Origin: Chlorobiales bacterium
GTDB taxonomy: Bacteria > Bacteroidota > Chlorobiia > Chlorobiales > Chlorobiaceae
Reading direction: 5' to 3'
Length of the DNA: 19,850 nt
NCBI GenBank assembly: GCA_022360355.1
Contig: JAKSCY010000402.1
Span: forward strand, 1 to 19,850
The notes under the pieces are model-generated. The model did not search any database. It saw nothing but the letters and a program-made list of their open reading frames with translations, and was not told the DNA's origin. Position numbers and translations under genes: made by a program. Below, piece by piece: positions 15,257 to 19,850 of this stretch (within the stretch, counting starts at the first letter, position 1; every line of letters begins with the position of its first letter).

Positions 15257-15841
15257 TCAGGTCGAAGAAGGGTTTTTCTCCTTATCCTGTATATGCTTGC
15301 CTGGGTAAACGTTGCAACTCATACCGTAAAGGTCACAGGTACTGACGGACCTGCCTGTCATTTTCAGATAGTAAAACAACTGTCCTTTGTGCTGGTTCAG
15401 GTGGTATACCATGTGCAAGAGGCGCTGACCGAGTATCATGGGGGTTCTTGTCCAGGGAGCGGGAGCATATTTTCCGGAAAGATCCGCTTCGGTGCATTTT
15501 TTCAGGCTTTTCAGGGCGAGTTTTCTGTCATTGGCAAGTAGTTTCCGGGCATCGGTGGTGCTGTCAACCGAGGGCAGCATGTTCGCTGACGGGAAGATCC
15601 GCTGCATTTCCAGTTCATTGACAGGGAACTCTTCGCGGATATCCCAGGCGCCGCTGATCAGACCGTTAAAAGTGCTGCCGCATGCATCGGTCATATGCAT
15701 GAGCAGTTGACCCATGCTCATCCAGTTGTTTCCATGTTCGGGTTTCCAATCGAGTTCGTCATCCCTGACAAGGCTGATGAGGTGGTCGGTGATACCGTAA
15801 GTATATGCAATTTCATCAGAAAGTAATTCTTTCCACTTCAT
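15257..15841 (-). CDS. DinB/YfiT-like superfamily protein
   Basis: The 194-residue protein has the four-helix DinB_2 pattern. A metal-ligand triad is visible as His49 (QLLMHMTDA), His147 and His151 (VYHLNQHKGQLFYYL). Such proteins are putative metal-dependent enzymes, some of them thiol-dependent transferases such as bacillithiol S-transferases. They are unrelated to DNA polymerase IV, also called DinB. The substrate here is unknown. The C-terminal 20 or so residues are polar and probably disordered. It converges with the efflux operon (56 bases between the stops). It lies about 200 bases downstream of the YdbH-like gene on the same strand, so it may have its own promoter. Confidence 0.85.
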   Translation of the reverse strand: MKWKELLSDEIAYTYGITDHLISLVRDDELDWKPEHGNNWMSMGQLLMHMTDACGSTFNGLISGAWDIREEFPVNELEMQRIFPSANMLPSVDSTTDARKLLANDRKLALKSLKKCTEADLSGKYAPAPWTRTPMILGQRLLHMVYHLNQHKGQLFYYLKMTGRSVSTCDLYGMSCNVYPGKHIQDKEKNPSST

Positions 15842-15907
15842 GTTGCTAATCGGCAGGTTGTTTATAGGGGCTCTCGAGGTATAATGTATGCAAAATCATT
15901 GTGTGTT

Positions 15908-15922
15908 TTCACCATAGGTGAA
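15908..15922. promoter_or_regulatory. Inverted repeat upstream of the DinB-like gene
   Basis: TTCACC-ATA-GGTGAA is a perfect 6-bp inverted repeat with a 3-base spacer, 66 bases upstream of the DinB-like ATG and 121 bases beyond the YdbH-like stop. On the + strand it is followed by TGTTTTTTT, so it has terminator form in the direction where no gene is known. On the minus strand it could be an operator. Confidence 0.35.
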
Positions 15923-16043
15923 TGTTTTTTTCGTTCGTTTTTAGTGTGTCAGAAATGGATGTATGCACATGTTTGAAGACAGGTGCACCCGTAAGGTTGC
16001 GGCAGGTTCATTTTCTCTCTGGTATAGCGGTATTTTGTCCGGT

Positions 16044-18176
16044 TTACTTCGATTTCTTTTGCAGGCTTTTTTCCAAAAGAGCTTTTTCGATGTTTGTTGA
16101 TATGGTAAGACTTCTCAGCAGGTCGAGAAGGTTTTGCTCGACATTCAGGTTAAGATGTACCGGTCGGCCTTCCTGGAATGAGGGATTGACTCCTTTTAGT
16201 TCAAGCCGGATAAGGGATTGTCCGTCCGGCGCCATGCTGATCGAGGAAATCAGTTCGGAATAAAGGAAATTGCTCAGGGCTTCATAGGTGAGTCTCATGC
16301 TCTCGTTTGCTGCGGCACGTTCTTCGGGGGTTGTTGAATAAACGATCTTGCCGGTTTGTTCGGCATCCATATTTCCTGCGGAAATCTCGAAAAGCTGGTC
16401 TTTCATGATTATCGGAATTTTTCCCCGAATGCTTCCTGTTGCATAGATTTTTTTCATGCCCTGCAGGTCAAGCAGTTTCTGCAGTGGAATGTTGTTTATA
16501 ATCAGTTCTGTTTCAGCCGTCTTTTTTCCTATGTCATAATCGACGTTATCTATTGCAATCGAACCGCCCATAAATCCTGCTGAAAACTCCGAGAGGGAAA
16601 TAAGGGACGGGTTGTTTTTATTCTGCCAGAGATCAAGCACCCCTTTTGGAGAAGAGAATTGCAGTTCCCCCCCGGATGTTTTACGTGTCAGTTTTTGCAG
16701 AGTGAAATTGATTTTCGTCCTGCCTTCAGGGTCACGGGAAACATTGAAATCAGGTTCGCTGAATGCGTAGGTCGCATCGGTTCCGGGAGCGGTGAAAATA
16801 CTCTGCTTTGTGCTTTTTTTCTGCTGCACAGGAGCGTGAAGGATGGAGCCGCTTCCTTTCGATGTGAGGCGTGCATTGCGTATGGATATTTTTCCGTTCT
16901 TTACGGTTACCGGGACGATGCCGCTCATAGTTCCATTCATGGATCCCTCGAAATCTCCGTGCAAATGAATGTGTTCAGGAAGGTGAACGTTGTCGAGTTT
17001 GAGGGTGAAAGAGTTTTTTGTCCCGGTCGGGTCATAGACTGCTGGTGCTGAACTCAGGGAGCCGCCGAGAAATGTGGCCGAAAATCTTTTGAGAGCGATG
17101 CCCGGAAGCTGTTCGTCTTCGCTGTTGAGGGTTATTTCAGCGTTAAGGTTTCTGAAAAGATCCGATGCTTTGTTGCTGGTTCCGGCCTCGATGGAAAGCC
17201 AGGGTTTTCCATCAAGAGAATAATACAGCAGCTTCGTATCGGCATCGGCTCGTATGGTGGCATTGCGAATTCTGAGTGTTGAATCACGGAACTCAACGGG
17301 TATGTTTCCGCTCAGTTGTCCCGTGGCGAAAGGTCGTGCAGGTTCCTTTCCTTTGAACCCCGGCAGTTTTTCAAGAGGCAGGCTTTGCAGGAGGAGGGTA
17401 AAACCGGTTTCTTGTGTAACTGGATTGTACTCTATTCTCGGGGTTTTTGCCTTGAAGTCGAACAGATCGACAGAGCACTCTTCAAAAGTCAGCCCGCAAG
17501 GGTTTTCCGGGTCTTTTTCCATGCCGAACAATGCCTCGAAATTGGAGAGAGGGACGGGCTCGTTTTCTGAATACAGCGATGCTACGGTGAGAAGAGCCGG
17601 TTTTTGTAACCAGTTGCCCTGACGGTCAAGGCTGAGCTTGTAGGATATGCCCTCGAGCATGAGCTTGTTACTGACGAGACGGCCGTTTTCGATTTCGTAG
17701 TCAAAGGATTCAGGTTGAAACTCCAGGACAAATCCATTTTTTCTCAGAACTTTGAGGCTGCCTGTCATGGAGGGCCCGTTGTCAATAAACGACAGGCTTG
17801 CCGTTTCCTGGACGATGCTGACGGAGTCGGCCTTGAGTGCGAGGTCGAGATGCAGACTTTCCGGGATCAATCCTGTTGTTGTTAACGGGGCTTGCCGTTT
17901 CCACGTGAGAGAGCCTTTATAGGCAACAAGCGTGTAGCTGGCGGGAGCCTTCGAGCAGGAATCCGGCGGAGCATCGAAAACAATCTCCAGTTTGCCAAAT
18001 GGTATGCCGCCGAGGCCCGGCACACCAGGATTATCTACCTGTATGCTTATGTTTTTCCCTTCAACGGCCCTGTCAATCAGCAACTGGGCATACCGTGGGA
18101 AAGCATACCATGCAACTACTGCTGCAGCGGTAACAACAAGCAGCGCGGTAAAGAAAATGCGCAATACCCATTTCAC
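16044..18176 (-). CDS. ydbH: YdbH-like AsmA-family intermembrane protein
   Basis: The 710-residue protein has one N-terminal membrane anchor (about 5-24) and a long beta-rich periplasmic region with recurring strands of the type GSIAIDNVDYD and TGSIRGKIPI. Its C-terminal part resembles the YdbH dicarboxylate-type domain. E. coli YdbH (about 880 residues) is an AsmA-like bridge protein that works with lipoprotein YnbE in outer-membrane lipid homeostasis, partly redundant with TamB and YhdP. The assignment rests on this architecture plus adjacent YnbE- and YdbL-like genes. The start is GTG at 18176, giving an intact signal anchor, and lies 10 bases after the YdbL-like stop. It is shorter than the E. 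coli protein. Confidence 0.8.
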   Translation of the reverse strand: MKWVLRIFFTALLVVTAAAVVAWYAFPRYAQLLIDRAVEGKNISIQVDNPGVPGLGGIPFGKLEIVFDAPPDSCSKAPASYTLVAYKGSLTWKRQAPLTTTGLIPESLHLDLALKADSVSIVQETASLSFIDNGPSMTGSLKVLRKNGFVLEFQPESFDYEIENGRLVSNKLMLEGISYKLSLDRQGNWLQKPALLTVASLYSENEPVPLSNFEALFGMEKDPENPCGLTFEECSVDLFDFKAKTPRIEYNPVTQETGFTLLLQSLPLEKLPGFKGKEPARPFATGQLSGNIPVEFRDSTLRIRNATIRADADTKLLYYSLDGKPWLSIEAGTSNKASDLFRNLNAEITLNSEDEQLPGIALKRFSATFLGGSLSSAPAVYDPTGTKNSFTLKLDNVHLPEHIHLHGDFEGSMNGTMSGIVPVTVKNGKISIRNARLTSKGSGSILHAPVQQKKSTKQSIFTAPGTDATYAFSEPDFNVSRDPEGRTKINFTLQKLTRKTSGGELQFSSPKGVLDLWQNKNNPSLISLSEFSAGFMGGSIAIDNVDYDIGKKTAETELIINNIPLQKLLDLQGMKKIYATGSIRGKIPIIMKDQLFEISAGNMDAEQTGKIVYSTTPEERAAANESMRLTYEALSNFLYSELISSISMAPDGQSLIRLELKGVNPSFQEGRPVHLNLNVEQNLLDLLRSLTISTNIEKALLEKSLQKKSK

Positions 18177-18186
18177 GGTGAAGGTC

Positions 18187-18543
18187 TTACTTTTGTATCC
18201 ACCTTCCCTGAATCTTTACCCAGGTTCCTGCAGGAAATTCTGGATAACGCATTTCAAACGTTGCTGTTCCTGCAATTTCAGGTGTAACGCCGTTTTTTTC
18301 GGCAAGAGATGAATATACGGTGCGGCGTTTATTGTTGACGGAGTCTACAAGTGATTGAGCCTCGTTTGTCGCTCCGGGAGGAATTGCAAGGTAGCCGCTG
18401 TCAACTTCACCTGCAACTCCTTTTGAGAGGGCTGTTCGAAGATCGATTGCGAAAACAGTCGTACTCAATGAGAGCAACAAGGCTATAAACAGTACAACTC
18501 CTTTAAAGCACAAATGTGCAGATGTATGTGTTGAGATATTCAT
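18187..18543 (-). CDS. ydbL: YdbL-like periplasmic protein (DUF1318)
   Basis: The 118-residue protein has a signal peptide of about 32 residues ending in TTVFA. The mature part has the DUF1318 pattern: ALSKGVAGEVDSGYLAIPPG, then VDSVNNKRRTVYSSLAEKNGVTPEIAG, and a final PAGTWVKIQGRWIQK. In E. coli YdbL is encoded with YdbH and YnbE and modulates their bridge. A GGAG lies about nine bases upstream of the ATG. The gene is 15 bases downstream of the YnbE-like stop and 10 bases upstream of the YdbH-like start, so all three are probably one transcript. Confidence 0.88.
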   Translation of the reverse strand: MNISTHTSAHLCFKGVVLFIALLLSLSTTVFAIDLRTALSKGVAGEVDSGYLAIPPGATNEAQSLVDSVNNKRRTVYSSLAEKNGVTPEIAGTATFEMRYPEFPAGTWVKIQGRWIQK

Positions 18544-18558
18544 GTCTGATCTCCGTTG

Positions 18559-18759
18559 TTAAAAAATGTCTTTTCTTTCATCAAGTATGTTTTCGATATC
18601 CTTGTCAAGCTTTACCCGTATATCATGATCGATCTTGATATTCATGTTGATCGTGATCGGTTTATCAGGAGCTTCCACCTTGACGGTAGGCTTGCAGGAG
18701 GCAAGCAGGGCAAGTCCTGCAACAATGAGTGGTGTGACGGTTCTGGAGATTGTTTTCAT
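18559..18759 (-). CDS. ynbE: YnbE-like lipoprotein
   Basis: From the ATG at 18759 the product is 66 residues, with a lipoprotein signal ending LLASC (Cys22). The mature stretch VKVEAPDKPITINMNIKIDH is followed by KLDKDIENILDERKDIF. This closely follows the E. coli YnbE pattern (VEVAAPKEPITINMNVKIEHE... type), recalled from memory. YnbE is an outer-membrane lipoprotein that stacks beta-strands with YdbH to form a bridge. An in-frame ATG ten codons upstream (18789) would spoil the signal peptide, so the later start is preferred. It precedes the YdbL- and YdbH-like genes, whereas E. coli has ydbH first. Confidence 0.88.
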   Translation of the reverse strand: MKTISRTVTPLIVAGLALLASCKPTVKVEAPDKPITINMNIKIDHDIRVKLDKDIENILDERKDIF

Positions 18760-18822
18760 GGTTGTTTCTGCAGATTTTTCATTGTGCATAAAGTTGTGTT
18801 ACGGTTTCAGGGCAGACTTGCA

Positions 18823-19347
18823 TTAAAAGTAATTAATCGAAATATCAAGCGCAATTTCTTCACAATCGAGATCAAAACCCGATTCATCGAAACCAGGAGG
18901 GCCGAATCTGATTTTCGGGTTGTTTGATGCACCAAATCCTTCTTTAGGTTTGCCGATCCAGGTTTTGTCCATTTTTTTATTCTCGTTTTCGTCATGGAGA
19001 ATACTGACGGCGTAGGTGCCGTAAGGAATGTTTTCGATGACGACCTCCTGGGAGGTGCCGCTTATTGCAGTGCTGGCAACGGCAAAGGCTTTTTCCGGTT
19101 TGTCCGGAAAACCTTTTTCACCGGTGAACAGGGCTATCCCGATTTTCCCCTTGGCGTTCCTGATGTTATCTATGCGGATAGAGAGACACCCTTTTGGCCC
19201 TGATGTGAATGCAGCATCCGCCGGGTCATTGAAACTCAAGGAAACGACACGCTCCTCGGTGTTCAGCGCGGTTTGTTGCTCGGCAAGCAGGAACACAGGG
19301 GTGGATAGCAGTAAAAGCTGTAAGACAATCGAGGTAAGGTTTTTCAT
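18823..19347 (-). CDS. DUF2141 secreted protein
   Basis: The 174-residue protein has a signal peptide (about 1-22, ending FLLAEQ). From about residue 53 it has a DUF2141 domain: LSIRIDNIRNAKGKIGIALFTGEKGFP, then VIENIPYGTYAVSILHDENENKKMDKTW and GFGASNNP. The HDENENKKMD segment is the family's acidic, possibly calcium-binding loop. Function is unknown; members are periplasmic or surface beta-sandwich proteins. It is the first gene of the minus-strand run, 63 bases upstream of the YnbE-like start, so it is probably part of the same envelope operon. Confidence 0.85.
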   Translation of the reverse strand: MKNLTSIVLQLLLLSTPVFLLAEQQTALNTEERVVSLSFNDPADAAFTSGPKGCLSIRIDNIRNAKGKIGIALFTGEKGFPDKPEKAFAVASTAISGTSQEVVIENIPYGTYAVSILHDENENKKMDKTWIGKPKEGFGASNNPKIRFGPPGFDESGFDLDCEEIALDISINYF

Positions 19348-19755
19348 CAGAGTTACAACATGCTTTTTTCACTTTTGGCAGCCGGTTATGCAAACTTGTC
19401 TTTGTCAAGCTGCTCGGATCACCAGACTCTTCACTTGCACGTCCCGTGAAGTGAATTCGTATTTGGACAAATCAGCGTTTGATCGTGCAGAGTGTTTATG
19501 TAATGTATACAAGGACTGCAATGGTATGTTACACTACAATATACTATTGTTAGTAAGACGATCTTGTCATTCAATTCTGGCGGTCGGAAGAAAGACAAAA
19601 AACTGTTCCATGCAGAGAGGTGTCGAGATGTTCGATGGTGAGCATGTTGTGCGGTAAAAGATAGAAAACCTGACCGGGATCGTTATTGTTGTCCAAAACT
19701 TTTGAATAATTAACACTGTTGTAGAGTCAGTATTAATCTTTTTAAATAAAGGCTT
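19348..19755. other. Divergent intergenic region of about 400 bases
   Basis: The region separates the minus-strand envelope operon from the thioredoxin-fold gene. It holds a 26-base hairpin at 19430-19455. A TTGACA lies on the minus strand at 19403-19408, but no good -10 box was found at normal spacing. The remainder is AT-rich with no protein-like frame. Short frames across it do not look like coding sequence. Confidence 0.4.
19430..19455. promoter_or_regulatory. Stem-loop in the divergent region
   Basis: TTCACTTGCAC and GTGAAGTGAA pair over ten base pairs with one bulged G around the loop GTCCC. It lies 83 bases upstream of the DUF2141 ATG, possibly in its 5' leader or as an operator. No T-run follows on either strand, so it is not a standard terminator. 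Confidence 0.4.
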
Positions 19756-19850
19756 ATGCATGAAAATCAGTTTGATTTCAGTCGAGACGTTGTAAAGAAG
19801 AGTAATGATATTCCGGTTCTTGTGGATTTCTGGGCGGAATGGTGCGGCCC
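19756..19850 (+). CDS. Thioredoxin-fold protein, 5' part only
   Basis: Thirty-one full codons are visible before the window ends. They encode a short N-terminal helix and then [12 protein letters not shown], the first beta strand and start of the WCGPC active site of thioredoxins. The N-terminal [21 protein letters not shown] style is like CnoX/YbbN, the thioredoxin-TPR co-chaperone, but the TPR part would lie beyond the window, so plain thioredoxin is equally possible. AAAGG lies four bases upstream of the ATG. Transcribed divergently from the DUF2141 gene. Confidence 0.85.
   Translation, partial: MHENQFDFSRDVVKKSNDIPVLVDFWAEWCG

Noticed and set aside
15257..15841. DNA polymerase IV because of the name DinB
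   Set aside because: The four-helix metal-binding DinB_2 family shares only the name; the His triad and 194-residue size exclude a polymerase.
19388..19657. Possible small Cys-rich protein on the + strand
   Set aside because: It is the tail of an open frame antisense to the DUF2141 gene, with no ribosome-binding site and no protein-like composition.

Overview
The window reads like a chromosomal stretch from a Gram-negative bacterium of roughly 50% GC. The gene set and protein style (UPF0251/DUF134, UPF0158, iron-type alcohol dehydrogenase, YnbE/YdbL/YdbH relatives, many starts without a clear Shine-Dalgarno) fit a green sulfur bacterium of the Chlorobi (Chlorobium/Prosthecochloris type). That placement is an inference from general resemblance; no marker gene settles it. 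No rRNA, tRNA, CRISPR array or phage module was seen.

Left part (1-3657, all + strand): a DUF134 helix-turn-helix protein is followed four bases later by a ten-repeat WG lipoprotein. After an 80-base gap come an iron-containing alcohol dehydrogenase, a 91-residue lipoprotein and a UPF0158 protein. The first gene has a near-consensus promoter placed so close to its ATG that the transcript may be leaderless.

Middle left (3682-6770, - strand): a three-gene unit encodes a small membrane protein, a MerA/lipoamide-dehydrogenase-like flavoprotein disulfide reductase overlapping it by ATGA, and a membrane-anchored SET-domain protein. A 117-bp MITE-like element with about 19-20-bp imperfect terminal inverted repeats and a TTAT duplication sits 14 bp upstream of the first start codon. 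Upstream of this unit lie a sensor kinase (dCache-like sensor, three PAS domains, HisKA, HATPase) and an overlapping single-domain response regulator, reading the same way (6402-9762).

Middle right (9763-15200): a divergent control region holds an 18-bp perfect palindrome and a clean promoter overlapped by a palindromic operator candidate. It precedes a + strand efflux unit: TetR regulator, MacB-type ATPase, 787-residue FtsX-type permease and HlyD-type membrane fusion protein. No outer-membrane TolC partner is present in the window. A DinB-superfamily protein lies convergent at 15257-15841.

Right part (16044-19347, - strand): a DUF2141 secreted protein, a YnbE-like lipoprotein, a YdbL-like (DUF1318) periplasmic protein and a YdbH-like AsmA-family protein lie close together. 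In E. coli YdbH and YnbE form an intermembrane bridge involved in outer-membrane lipid homeostasis, so this is probably an envelope lipid-transport module with rearranged gene order. A thioredoxin-fold gene starts divergently at 19756 and runs off the end at its WCGP active site.

Nothing here is plainly a new defence or mobile system. The most worthwhile loci are the MITE-like insertion in front of the flavoprotein/SET operon, that operon itself, the apparently leaderless DUF134 promoter, the TetR operator, and the YnbE-YdbL-YdbH-DUF2141 cluster.
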